Shown in pieces: positions 1 through 7,756 of a DNA stretch of 26,208 bases. The notes beneath the pieces are model-generated. The model was given only the letters and a program-made list of their open reading frames with translations. It ran no database searches and was not told the origin of the DNA. Location: NCBI GenBank assembly GCA_002345545.1, contig DDVW01000075.1:1-26208 (forward strand). The letters are read 5' to 3'. The translations under genes were made by a program, and so were the position numbers. The stretch comes from Stenotrophomonas sp. UBA2302. GTDB lineage: Bacteria > Pseudomonadota > Gammaproteobacteria > Xanthomonadales > Xanthomonadaceae. Each line of letters opens with the position of its first letter. Position 1 is the first letter of the stretch.

Positions 1-1
1 A

Positions 2-199
2 CTGCACAAACCCGGGCTGTGGATCGGCGGCCAGCGCGACCGGCTGGTGGCGGCCAGCGCCATGCACCGCGCCGCCGCGCAGGCCCCGGCCGGACTGCAT
101 GTCGCCCACACCATCGACGGCGGCGGCCATGCACCGTTCCTCGGCCATGCCGACCCGGTCGCCGGGCTGCTGCAACGCTTCGTTGCGGACTGTGGCTGA
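2..199 (+). CDS. bioH: BioH C-terminal fragment (pimeloyl-ACP methyl ester carboxylesterase)
   Basis: This is the 3' end of an open frame that enters from outside the window; 65 codons are visible before the TGA at 197-199. The fragment reads as the last part of an alpha/beta hydrolase: a strand with WIGGQRDRLV, typical of the segment bearing the catalytic Asp, followed by DGGGHAPFLGH, where the His fits the catalytic His in the BioH-like context GHAPF. BioH removes the methyl ester from pimeloyl-ACP at the end of the BioC-BioH pathway to biotin. The following gene is bioC, on the same strand 113 bases downstream, which strongly supports BioH over other hydrolases. The nucleophile Ser lies outside the window. 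Confidence 0.85.
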   Translation: MHKPGLWIGGQRDRLVAASAMHRAAAQAPAGLHVAHTIDGGGHAPFLGHADPVAGLLQRFVADCG

Positions 200-312
200 A
201 CGGTTCGGCCCACGTTGGCCCGCCATCGAAGATCATGTGTCCCGCCACTTCCCCCCTTTGAGCTGACCCGCGCCGCTCCTGCCGATTCCCCGTTCCCGCC
301 TGCGTACCTGCC

Positions 313-1200
313 ATGTCTTCCCTGTTCGACCGCAAACACGTCCGCCGCGCCTTCTCCCGCGCCGCCTCCAGCTATCACGCCGCCGCCGTGTTGCAGCAGG
401 AAGTCGCCACGCGCCTGCTGGAATCGCTGGACTATCTGGATGACCGGCAGCCGCAGGTGGTGCTGGACGTGGGCAGCGGCCCGGCACATTCCACCGCGGT
501 GATGAAGAAACGCTGGCCCAAGGCGCAGGTGATCGCGCTGGACCTGGCCCTGCCGATGCTGGCCGAGGCCAAAAAGCAGGCCGGCTGGTGGCGCCCGTTC
601 ACGCGCGTGTGCGCCGACGCCCGCGCCCTGCCGCTGGCCGACAACAGCGTCGATGTGATCTTCAGCAACCTGTGCCTGCAGTGGGTGGAAGACCTGCCGG
701 CGGTGTTCGCCGGTTTCCGCCGCGTGCTCAAGCCCGGCGGCCTGCTGGTGTGCTCGACCTTCGGCCCGGACACGCTGGTGGAGCTGCGCGAGGCTTTCTC
801 GCAGGCCGACGATGCCCCGCATGTGAGCCCGTTCGTGCAGATCGCCCAGTTCGGCGATGCGCTGATGATGGCCGGCTTCCGCGATCCGGTGCTGGACCGC
901 GACCTGTTCACCCTCACCTACGACGACCTGCCGACGCTGATGCGCGAGCTCAAGGCGATCGGTGCGACCAATGCGATGCACAGCCGTCGCCACACCCTCA
1001 CCGGGCGTGGCCGCTTCAACGCCGCGCAGGCCGCCTACGAACCGCTGCGCCGTACCGATGGCAAGCTGCCCAGCAGCTGGGAAGTCATCTACGCGCAGGC
1101 CTGGGCGCCGGAACCGGGCGCGCCGATCCGCGAACACGGCCACGACGTGGCCAGCGTGCCGGTATCGGCGATTCCGATCCGGCGGAAAAACCCGACGTGA
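313..1200 (+). CDS. bioC: Malonyl-[ACP] O-methyltransferase BioC
   Basis: 295 residues. BioC methylates the free carboxyl of malonyl-ACP with S-adenosylmethionine, disguising it so that fatty acid synthesis can build the pimeloyl chain. The N-terminus (FDRKHVRRAFSRAASSYHAAA) is the typical BioC opening. SAM-binding motif I is VLDVGSGPAHST at about residues 50-61, the acidic end of strand 2 is ALDLALPML near 75, and the post-motif region is SNLCLQWVEDLP around 118-129, ahead of RRVLKPGGLLVCSTFGPDTL. The length is slightly greater than the E. coli protein. Its position directly after bioH makes a two-gene biotin unit. The ATG at 313 starts exactly at the conserved N-terminus. Confidence 0.93.
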   Translation: MSSLFDRKHVRRAFSRAASSYHAAAVLQQEVATRLLESLDYLDDRQPQVVLDVGSGPAHSTAVMKKRWPKAQVIALDLALPMLAEAKKQAGWWRPFTRVCADARALPLADNSVDVIFSNLCLQWVEDLPAVFAGFRRVLKPGGLLVCSTFGPDTLVELREAFSQADDAPHVSPFVQIAQFGDALMMAGFRDPVLDRDLFTLTYDDLPTLMRELKAIGATNAMHSRRHTLTGRGRFNAAQAAYEPLRRTDGKLPSSWEVIYAQAWAPEPGAPIREHGHDVASVPVSAIPIRRKNPT

Positions 1201-1314
1201 GTGACGAGGGTTGGGCGGTAACACGGGCCTGAACTGCGGGCGGGCGACGCATCGCCTTGGCGTTTACCCGTTACCCGCCGCCTTCCCTCCGCTGCTCAGC
1301 CGCGCGAGCACCGC
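1201..1314. other. Convergent intergenic region between bioC and DUF218 gene
   Basis: The two genes face each other here. A small hairpin (GGCGA-CGCA-TCGCC) and an imperfect inverted pair (GGCGGTAACACGGG / CCCGTTACCCGCC) are visible and could end transcription from either side. There is no T-run, so an intrinsic terminator is not established. Confidence 0.3.
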
Positions 1315-1917
1315 TCAGGCCGCGCCGGCCAGCAGGTCGCGATGGAAGAAGTAGATTTCCTGCGCCAGAAAACGCCAGCTGCTGTGGAAACTGCGGAAGC
1401 GCGTGCTGGGCGTGGCCGAGGCCAGTGCGTCGATGCCCAGTTCCCGCGACAGGCGCAACGCGCGCGCCATGTGCAGCGGGTCGCTGACCAGGATCACCCG
1501 GCGCATGCCGTTGGCATCCATCAGCTGGCGCGCCTCGATCAGGTTCTGGCGGGTGGTGCGTGAGCGGGTCTCGATGAGGATGTCGCGGTCGGGAATCTGC
1601 TGCCTGAGCGCATAACGCCGCGCCACCTGCGACTCGGAAAAGCGTGCGCCGCTGCCACCGAAGCCGCCGGTGAAGATCAGCTTCGGCGCGTAGCCGCGCT
1701 GGTACAGGTCCAGGCCATGGCGGATGCGCTCTTCAAATACCGGTGACGGCTTGGCGTCATAGGCGGCGGCACCCAGCACGATGATCGCATCGGCCGGCGC
1801 AGCCTGGTCGTTGTCGCCAACCCAGATGATCCACGCCGCCACGCCCAGCAGCCACAGCAACAGCAGCAGGCACAACCGCCACAGCCAGCCCCACATGCCC
1901 AGCCGCCGTCCGCTCAT
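1315..1917 (-). CDS. DUF218 (YdcF/SanA/ElyC-like) inner-membrane protein
   Basis: 200 residues from the start chosen at 1917; the open frame runs further upstream to 2043, but that extension is Arg/Ala/Gly-rich and unlike the family. A single N-terminal membrane segment (WLCRL-type stretch rich in Leu, about residues 10-28) anchors a periplasmic DUF218 domain. The domain opens with ADAIIVLGAAAYDAKPSPVFEERI and continues with PKLIFTGGFGG, RSRTTRQNLIEAR and VILVSDPLHMARA, the usual conserved blocks. Relatives (SanA, ElyC, YdcF) affect envelope integrity and vancomycin sensitivity, with uncertain biochemistry. An alternative ATG at 1896 sits immediately before the membrane segment. Neither start has an obvious ribosome-binding site. 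The gene is convergent with bioC. Confidence 0.82.
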   Translation of the reverse strand: MSGRRLGMWGWLWRLCLLLLLWLLGVAAWIIWVGDNDQAAPADAIIVLGAAAYDAKPSPVFEERIRHGLDLYQRGYAPKLIFTGGFGGSGARFSESQVARRYALRQQIPDRDILIETRSRTTRQNLIEARQLMDANGMRRVILVSDPLHMARALRLSRELGIDALASATPSTRFRSFHSSWRFLAQEIYFFHRDLLAGAA

Positions 1918-2217
1918 GCGCCGCACCGGGAGCGGAGCGGCATCGCGGTGCCACGTTCCGCCAGCCCCAGCCGGCCCGGCACGCACGCACGAAGTACCTG
2001 AAACGCACCGATATGCGCGGCGGCACGCGCCACTGTCACCCACATCTGAAGCCTACCGGGCAGGGGAAATTCGGCCATGGTGAAAGATTAACGTAGGCTC
2101 CGGGTCTGGGGCCATCGCGGCCACACCCTCACTCCGTTCAGCTATGCGGGCCGAGTTAAGGGCCGATTCAATCGCATCACCGGAAGCTGGCACCATCGCC
2201 ATGGGGGGACACACATC
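1918..2217. promoter_or_regulatory. Divergent intergenic region (DUF218 gene / lipoprotein gene)
   Basis: About 300 bases with no convincing gene. It must hold the promoters of the two divergent neighbours. A 7-base inverted repeat (AGCCTAC at 2050-2056, GTAGGCT at 2093-2099) flanks the AT-richer stretch GAAAGATTAACG and could be an operator or part of a promoter region. No clean -35/-10 pair is visible. Confidence 0.3.
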
Positions 2218-2805
2218 ATGAAACGCCTGATCATCGCTGCCGGATTGCTGCTTGGCCTCGGCGGCTGCGCCACCTACGACTACGTGGGCGGTGGCGCTGG
2301 CGGCTACTACCACGGCTCGCCTTCCACGCAATACAGCTATCCGTACGGCTACCCCTATGGCGGCAGCTACGGCGGTTATTACGGCTATGACAGCGGGTAC
2401 TACGGCTACGGCAGCTACCCCCTCTACCGTCCGCCGGTTTACCGGCCGCCGTACAACCACCGTCCGCCCTCCCGCCCACCGCAGCACGGTCATGGCAATG
2501 GCCATCGCCCGGGGCACGGCGGCGACCACAACCATCGTCCCGGACACGGTGGTGACCACGGTCACCGGCCACGCCCGCCACAGGGTCATCGCCCACCGGT
2601 GAATGGCGGCGGCAGCAAGGCGCCGTGGCGCGACATGGACCGCGTACAGCGTCCGCAGACGCGCCCGACACCGAGCAGACCGGCTCAACAGGCCCGTCCG
2701 GCCGTGGTCGCCCCACGCCAGCCGGTGCAATCGCGCCCCGCGGCACCGGCACGACAGCCTTCACAGAACCGCCAAGGCCGTCCGGTCCACGTCCAGGAGC
2801 GCTGA
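2218..2805 (+). CDS. Low-complexity lipoprotein, Gly/Tyr-rich then His/Pro/Arg-rich
   Basis: 195 residues. The N-terminus MKRLIIAAGLLLGLGGC is a lipoprotein signal peptide with lipobox LGGC, so Cys17 would be lipidated. Residues ~20-70 are a Gly/Tyr repeat region (YGYPYGGSYGGYYGYDSGYYG). Residues ~70-125 are Pro/His/Gly-rich with a near-perfect tandem repeat (GHRPGHGGDHNHRPGHGGDHGHRP), and the tail is rich in Pro, Arg, Gln and Ala. The composition suggests an extended surface-exposed or cell-wall-associated protein; the His-rich repeat could bind metal, which is inference. Similar low-complexity lipoproteins are common in Xanthomonadaceae and have no assigned function. The ATG at 2218 is fixed by the signal peptide. 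Confidence 0.8.
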   Translation: MKRLIIAAGLLLGLGGCATYDYVGGGAGGYYHGSPSTQYSYPYGYPYGGSYGGYYGYDSGYYGYGSYPLYRPPVYRPPYNHRPPSRPPQHGHGNGHRPGHGGDHNHRPGHGGDHGHRPRPPQGHRPPVNGGGSKAPWRDMDRVQRPQTRPTPSRPAQQARPAVVAPRQPVQSRPAAPARQPSQNRQGRPVHVQER

Positions 2806-2970
2806 AAGACTTGCATTCGCAAAAAACTCAGGCAATCTAGCCGACGCAGGTGACCCGCAGCGTCGCAATCTGACCCAAACCGGTGTCGCCTGGGCAGCTC
2901 AATGTCGATGTCCGCCAGGAAATCTGGATCCCCCCTGTTCCGGCCCTGTCGGACATCGGCACCTACCAAG

Positions 2971-3004
2971 CACAAAGCCCCGGTCTCCCGGGGCTTTGTG
3001 TTTT
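2971..3004 (+). terminator. Rho-independent terminator
   Basis: A perfect 13-bp stem, CACAAAGCCCCGG (2971-2983) with CCGGGGCTTTGTG (2988-3000), closes a TCTC loop and is followed by TTTT. It lies 165 bases after the lipoprotein stop codon, so it ends either that transcript or a separate small RNA. Confidence 0.88.
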
Positions 3005-3041
3005 GACAGCAGGTACAGCCGCGATCGGCGGATAAAGAAAC

Positions 3042-3071
3042 GGGGCCGGCAGTCCCCTCACTGCCGGCCCC
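3042..3071. repeat. Perfect hairpin with C-rich loop
   Basis: An 11-bp stem (GGGGCCGGCAG, 3042-3052, with CTGCCGGCCCC, 3061-3071) surrounds the loop TCCCCTCA. On the minus strand it is followed by GTTTCTTTATC, which is only weakly T-rich, so termination in that direction is possible but unproven. C-rich loops are seen in some bacterial small RNAs. Confidence 0.5.
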
Positions 3072-3284
3072 TCGCTCCCCCAGCGTGCGCTCCGGTCGGC
3101 CCCTGTTCCAATTCCGACCTGTTGCGCCTGTGTCGCATGCCACGCTGGGTGCGAAGCAGTAGACGCAGGTTGCGTGCCAATCCCGGGCAACAGCCGCAAT
3201 GGCGGTAAAATCAGCACATTCGCCGTCGGCGCGTAGGAATACCCCGTCAACCGGCATCACACTTTCAGCCACGACCCCCCTGCC

Positions 3285-5174
3285 ATGAACGACTCCTTCT
3301 CCCGTTACGACGTCATTGTCATCGGCGGTGGCCACGCCGGCACAGAAGCCGCGCTGGCTGCGGCCCGCGGCGGCGCACGCACCCTGCTGCTGACCCACAA
3401 CGTCGAAACCGTCGGCGCGATGAGCTGCAACCCGGCCATCGGTGGCATCGGCAAGGGCCATCTGGTCAAGGAGATCGACGCGCTGGGCGGGGCGATGGCG
3501 CATGCCGCCGACCTGGCCGGCATCCAGTGGCGCACACTCAACGCCTCCAAGGGCCCGGCAGTGCGCGCCACCCGCTGCCAGGCCGACCGCAACCTGTACC
3601 GCATGGCAATCCGCCGCATCGTCGAATCGCAGCCGAACCTGACCGTGTTCCAGGCGGCGGTGGATGATCTGGTGATCGAGGGCGACGCGGTGCGTGGCGC
3701 CATCACCCAGACCGGGCTGACCTTCCATGCGCCGGCCGTGGTGCTGACCGCCGGCACCTTCCTGGCCGGCAAGATCCATATCGGCGAGACCCAGTACACC
3801 GCCGGGCGCATGGGCGATCCGCCGGCGACCACGCTGGCCGCACGCCTGCGCGAGCGCCCGTTCGTGATCGATCGGCTCAAGACCGGCACGCCGCCGCGCA
3901 TCGACGGCCGCTCGCTGGACTACAGCGTGATGGAAGCCCAGCCCGGTGACGATCCGCTGCCGGTGATGTCCTACCTGGGCAACGTCAACGAGCACCCGCG
4001 CCAGGTCAACTGCTGGATCACCCACACCAGCGAGCGTACCCACGACATCATCCGCGGCGCGCTGCACCGCTCGCCGCTGTACAGCGGCCAGATCGAAGGC
4101 ATCGGCCCGCGCTACTGCCCGTCCATCGAGGACAAGGTGGTGCGTTTTGCCGAGAAGGCCAGCCACCAGATTTTCGTCGAGCCCGAAGGCCTGGACGTGG
4201 TGGAGATCTACCCCAACGGCATCTCCACCTCGCTGCCGTTCGATGTGCAGCTGGAACTGGTGCGCTCGATCCGCGGCATGGAGAACGCGCACATCACCCG
4301 CCCCGGCTATGCCATCGAGTACGACTTCTTCGATCCGCGCGGGCTGAAGAACACGCTGGAGACCCGGCAGGTGTCCGGGCTGTTTTTCGCCGGGCAGATC
4401 AACGGCACCACCGGCTACGAGGAAGCCGGCGCGCAGGGCCTGCTGGCCGGTATCAACGCCGCGCTGTTCGTACAGGGCAAGGACGGCTGGAGCCCGCGCC
4501 GCGACGAGGCCTATATCGGCGTGCTGGTCGATGACCTGATCACCCACGGCACCAGCGAGCCGTACCGCATGTTCACCAGCCGCGCCGAGTACCGGTTGCA
4601 GTTGCGCGAGGACAACGCCGACGTGCGCCTGACTCCCACCGGCCGCGAGCTGGGGCTGGTCGATGACCGCCGCTGGGCGGCGTTCCAGACCAAGCAGGAC
4701 GCCGTGGCAACAGAGAGCGCGCGTCTGCGCGGCATCTGGGCCACGCCGGCCAACGCGCTGGGCCGCGAGGTCGCCGAGGCCACAGGCGTGGCGGTGACCC
4801 GCGAGACCAATGTGCTGGACCTGATCAAACGCCCGGAGCTGGATTACGCCAAGCTGATGCAGGTGCCATCACTCGGTCCCGGTGTGGACGATCCGCGCGT
4901 GGCCGAACAGGTGGAGATCAGCGTCAAGTACGCCGGCTATCTGGACCGGCAGCGGGTGGAGATCGAACGCCAGCAGCGCCACGAGAACACCGTGATCGCC
5001 GAGGGCTTCGACTTCTCAGCGGTGCACGGGCTCTCGGCCGAGGCGCTGCAGAAGTTCGAGCGCGTACGTCCGCAGACCATCGGCCAGGCCCAGCGCATTC
5101 CCGGCATGACCCCGGCGGCGATCTCGCTGCTGCTGGTGCATCTGGAACGGGTGCGGCGCGGGAAGGTCGCCTGA
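3285..5174 (+). CDS. mnmG: tRNA uridine-5-carboxymethylaminomethyl(34) synthesis enzyme MnmG (GidA)
   Basis: 629 residues, the usual length. With MnmE (GTPase) it installs the carboxymethylaminomethyl group at wobble U34 of several tRNAs in the cytoplasm, using FAD, methylene-THF and glycine or ammonium. The N-terminal Rossmann motif is [19 protein letters not shown] (FAD-binding GxGxxG at 14-19), followed by [23 protein letters not shown] (47-69), which carries the family's conserved Cys. The two GidA signatures are present: [15 protein letters not shown] mid-protein and [17 protein letters not shown] near 385-402. The helical C-terminal domain ends with the usual [17 protein letters not shown]. 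The start is fixed by the YDVIVIGGG block. Its own promoter is expected because a terminator lies upstream. Confidence 0.97.
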   Translation: MNDSFSRYDVIVIGGGHAGTEAALAAARGGARTLLLTHNVETVGAMSCNPAIGGIGKGHLVKEIDALGGAMAHAADLAGIQWRTLNASKGPAVRATRCQADRNLYRMAIRRIVESQPNLTVFQAAVDDLVIEGDAVRGAITQTGLTFHAPAVVLTAGTFLAGKIHIGETQYTAGRMGDPPATTLAARLRERPFVIDRLKTGTPPRIDGRSLDYSVMEAQPGDDPLPVMSYLGNVNEHPRQVNCWITHTSERTHDIIRGALHRSPLYSGQIEGIGPRYCPSIEDKVVRFAEKASHQIFVEPEGLDVVEIYPNGISTSLPFDVQLELVRSIRGMENAHITRPGYAIEYDFFDPRGLKNTLETRQVSGLFFAGQINGTTGYEEAGAQGLLAGINAALFVQGKDGWSPRRDEAYIGVLVDDLITHGTSEPYRMFTSRAEYRLQLREDNADVRLTPTGRELGLVDDRRWAAFQTKQDAVATESARLRGIWATPANALGREVAEATGVAVTRETNVLDLIKRPELDYAKLMQVPSLGPGVDDPRVAEQVEISVKYAGYLDRQRVEIERQQRHENTVIAEGFDFSAVHGLSAEALQKFERVRPQTIGQAQRIPGMTPAAISLLLVHLERVRRGKVA

Positions 5175-5353
5175 GCTGCAACCAGCAGCGCCGCAGCTGA
5201 TTACAGCTGTGGCATGAAGGCATGCTGCTGCGTGCACCGGGCCATCCGCGCGTGCACAAGCGTGTGTCGCAACCGCGCCCGCCGCTGGCATGCTGGGATG
5301 GCAGCGCGTCGCTGCGTATCATCGTGTCTGCAATCACACCGATGAATCCCGCC

Positions 5354-5899
5354 ATGACCTCCCTCCGCCCCTTCCTCGACAAAATGCCCATCGTGGGTGA
5401 ACGCGTGTATGTCGATCCGGCCTGCACGGTGATTGGCGATGTGGTGATCGGCGATGACGCGTCGATCTGGCCGGGCACGGTGATCCGGGGCGATGTGAAC
5501 CACATCCGCATCGGTGCGCGCACCAATGTGCAGGACGGCACCATCATCCATGTCAGCCACGACAGCCCGTACAACAAGGGTGGCTACCCGACGCTGATCG
5601 GCGAGGGGGTGACGGTCGGCCATGGCTGCATCCTGCATGCCTGCACCATCGGCGATTACTGCCTGATCGGCATGGGTGCGTGCATCCTCGATGGCGCGGT
5701 GGTCGAGGCCAACGCCTTCATCGCCGCCGGTGCGGTGGTGGGGCCGGGCAAGGTGGTGCGCAGCGGCGAGCTGTGGGCCGGCAACCCGGCACGGCTGATG
5801 CGCCAGCTCAGCGAAAAGGACATCGAAGGGCTGCGCTATTCGGCCGAGCACTATGTGCGCATCAAGGACCAGTACCGCGGCATGCAGGACGCCAGCTGA
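5354..5899 (+). CDS. Gamma-carbonic-anhydrase-like hexapeptide-repeat protein (YrdA family)
   Basis: 181 residues from the ATG at 5354; an ATG 12 bases upstream (5342) is equally possible, and the frame is open further but unlike the family. The protein is a left-handed beta-helix of hexapeptide repeats (TVIGDVVIGDDASIWPGTVIRGDV and so on). The three metal-binding histidines of gamma-class carbonic anhydrases are visible: His66 (DGTIIHVSH), His90 and His95 (VGHGCILHA). The family binds Zn or Fe as a trimer; YrdA-type members often show little or no anhydrase activity, so the reaction is uncertain. It is about 180 bases downstream of mnmG on the same strand, with no clear terminator between. 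Confidence 0.9.
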   Translation: MTSLRPFLDKMPIVGERVYVDPACTVIGDVVIGDDASIWPGTVIRGDVNHIRIGARTNVQDGTIIHVSHDSPYNKGGYPTLIGEGVTVGHGCILHACTIGDYCLIGMGACILDGAVVEANAFIAAGAVVGPGKVVRSGELWAGNPARLMRQLSEKDIEGLRYSAEHYVRIKDQYRGMQDAS

Positions 5900-6071
5900 T
5901 CCGCGCTGCTCACCCTGCCTGCACCGGGCGTGGGATTTTCCGCTGCCGGCGGTTAAAGTCGCCGCTCATCAAGGACGCCGTCGAGACCCGAATGCCAGTG
6001 GCACCTGTCCGGACCGGAAGCCGGGCCCTCCCCCGCAACCGGACCAAGCGTGATGCCGCGGTGGTGATGCG

Positions 6072-6767
6072 GTGACATCGTCAGCGGCGATGCTCGATAC
6101 CTGCCGTGAAGTGGTCACGCCCGAAGGCGTGCCCTTGCAGCTGCCTGCCGCCGGGCCGGTGCCGCGGGCGCTGGCGTGGCTGATCGACCTGATGGTGCGC
6201 TTTGGCGTGCTGGCGCTGATGAGCCCGTTACTGGCGGCGATCGACGGACTCGGCCAGGGCCTGTATCTGGGGCTGATGTTCCTGATGTTCTGGGCATATC
6301 CGATCGTGCTGGAAGTGTGGCTGGGGCAGACCCTGGGGAAAAAAGCGCTGGGACTGCGCGTGGTCGCACGCGACGGTGCACCGCTGGGCTGGATGGCGGC
6401 GATCGTGCGCAACCTGCTGCGCACCGTGGACATGTTGCCGTTCGGCTATGCACTGGGGTTGATCTGCTGTCTGTATGACCCGTACGGCCGCCGCCTCGGC
6501 GATCTGGTCGCCGGCACGCTGGTAGTGCATCTGCCGCCGCGCGTGGCGATTGCGCCGGCCCGTACCGATGCCGTGCTGGCCCCGCCGGTGCCGCTGCAGC
6601 CGGGCGAGCAGATGGCGGTGATCGCCTTCGCCGAACGGGCACCGGCGCTGTCATCGGCACGCCAGCAGGAGCTGGGGGATATCGCCTCGGCACTCAGCGG
6701 GGCACGCGGCCAGAATGGCGTGCTGCGTCTGTACGCGATGGCCAACTGGCTGCTGGGGCGGCGATGA
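6072..6767 (+). CDS. RDD-family membrane protein
   Basis: 231 residues from a GTG at 6072; an ATG at 6090 is an alternative start. The RDD domain occupies residues ~25-160: RALAWLIDLMVRFGVLALMSPLL (the Arg/Asp pair and first membrane segment), a second hydrophobic segment (LGLMFLMFWAYPIVLEVWLG), then QTLGKKALGLRVVARDG and RRLGDLVAGTLVVH, both typical. The C-terminal ~70 residues are soluble and lack recognised motifs. RDD proteins are small membrane proteins, some implicated in ion or small-molecule transport. The gene begins a cluster whose next member overlaps it by four bases (ATGA), so the two are probably translationally coupled. Confidence 0.85.
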   Translation: MTSSAAMLDTCREVVTPEGVPLQLPAAGPVPRALAWLIDLMVRFGVLALMSPLLAAIDGLGQGLYLGLMFLMFWAYPIVLEVWLGQTLGKKALGLRVVARDGAPLGWMAAIVRNLLRTVDMLPFGYALGLICCLYDPYGRRLGDLVAGTLVVHLPPRVAIAPARTDAVLAPPVPLQPGEQMAVIAFAERAPALSSARQQELGDIASALSGARGQNGVLRLYAMANWLLGRR

Positions 6768-7756
6768 GGCAGGAGCAGTTCGTCACCCGCTACCAGCACG
6801 AATGGCAGCAGTTCGAGGACTGGCTGCAACGGCGCGGCGACAGTGCACGCAAGGTGCGCGGCAGCCTCGATCCCGACCTGCCCGGCGATGAAACCATCCC
6901 CGAACGCTACCGGCGGCTGTGCCAGCACCTGGCGCTGGCGCGGCGCCGCGGCTACAGCCCGCAACTGGTGGAGCGCCTGCAACAGCTGATGCAGCGTGGC
7001 CACAACCTGCTGTATCGCACACCGCCGCCGCGCTGGCAGCGCGCGGTGGAATTCCTCATCGCCGACTTCCCGCAGCTGGTGCGCAGCCAGGCCGCGGCGA
7101 TGTGGGTGGCCTGCGCGCTGTTCGTGCTGCCGCTGGTGGGCATCTTCGTGTTGCTGCAGTACCAGCCGGAACTGATCCATCTGCTGCTGGACCCGCGCCA
7201 GATCACGCAGATGGAAAAGATGTATGACCCGGCCGCCGACCGCCTGGGCCGTGACAGCGGCACCGACTGGGCGATGTTCGGCCACTACATCATGAACAAC
7301 ATCAGCATCGGCCTGCGTACCTTCGCCAGCGGCCTGCTGGCCGGTATCGGCACGGTGCTGGTGCTGCTGTTCAACGGCATCACCATCGGCGCGGTGGCCG
7401 GCCACCTGCAGCAGGTGGGCTTTGGCGATCCGTTCTGGCGTTTCGTCGTCGGCCATGCACCGTTCGAGCTGACCGCCATCGTCATCGCCGGCGGTGCCGG
7501 TTTGCAGCTGGGATTGAAGCTGTTGGCACCGGGGCGCAAGCGCCGCATCGATGCGCTGGTCGAAGGCGGCATCATCGGTGCGCGGCTGTGCCTGGGCGTG
7601 GCCTTCATGCTGCTGGTGGCCGCCTTCATCGAGGCGTTCTGGTCCTCCACCGCCGCCGTGCCGGCGTGGGGCAAATACAGCGTGTCGGCCGTGCTGTGGG
7701 CGCTGGTGCTGATCTGGCTGGGGCGTGGCGGACGCGGAGGTGGTCATGCGAATTGA
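6764..7756 (+). CDS. SpoIIM-family (stage II sporulation protein M-like) membrane protein
   Basis: 330 residues. The N-terminal ~110 residues are soluble and charged (RYQHEWQQFEDWLQRR, helical). Then come about five membrane segments: AAAMWVACALFVLPLVGIFVLL, GLLAGIGTVLVLLFNGITIGAVAG, LTAIVIAGGAGLQLGLKLL, GARLCLGVAFMLLVAAFIEAFW and YSVSAVLWALVLIWLG. The block NNISIGLRTFASGLLAGIGT is the usual SpoIIM-domain signature. In non-sporulating bacteria this family sits in MoxR/DUF58 clusters with unknown role, probably as an integral membrane partner. The start ATG overlaps the RDD stop codon, and the next gene starts ten bases before this one ends. Confidence 0.88.
   Translation: MRQEQFVTRYQHEWQQFEDWLQRRGDSARKVRGSLDPDLPGDETIPERYRRLCQHLALARRRGYSPQLVERLQQLMQRGHNLLYRTPPPRWQRAVEFLIADFPQLVRSQAAAMWVACALFVLPLVGIFVLLQYQPELIHLLLDPRQITQMEKMYDPAADRLGRDSGTDWAMFGHYIMNNISIGLRTFASGLLAGIGTVLVLLFNGITIGAVAGHLQQVGFGDPFWRFVVGHAPFELTAIVIAGGAGLQLGLKLLAPGRKRRIDALVEGGIIGARLCLGVAFMLLVAAFIEAFWSSTAAVPAWGKYSVSAVLWALVLIWLGRGGRGGGHAN

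Larger units (their letters stand above)
2806..3284. other. 479-base gene-free region upstream of mnmG with terminator and hairpins
   Basis: No reading frame here looks like a protein. The stretch holds a possible promoter (TTGCAT at about 2811 with an AT-richer spacer ending near CAATCT), a strong intrinsic terminator (2971-3004) and a second perfect hairpin with a C-rich loop (3042-3071). A TAAAAT hexamer at 3206-3211 could be the -10 element of mnmG, though no good -35 matches it. A small RNA ending at the 2971-3004 terminator is possible; otherwise the terminator serves the lipoprotein gene. Confidence 0.45.

Noticed and set aside
2685..4547. A 620-codon minus-strand open frame opposite mnmG
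   Set aside because: It is the antisense of the clear mnmG coding sequence; long antisense frames are common at this GC content, and the sequence is His/Ala/Gly-rich without motifs.
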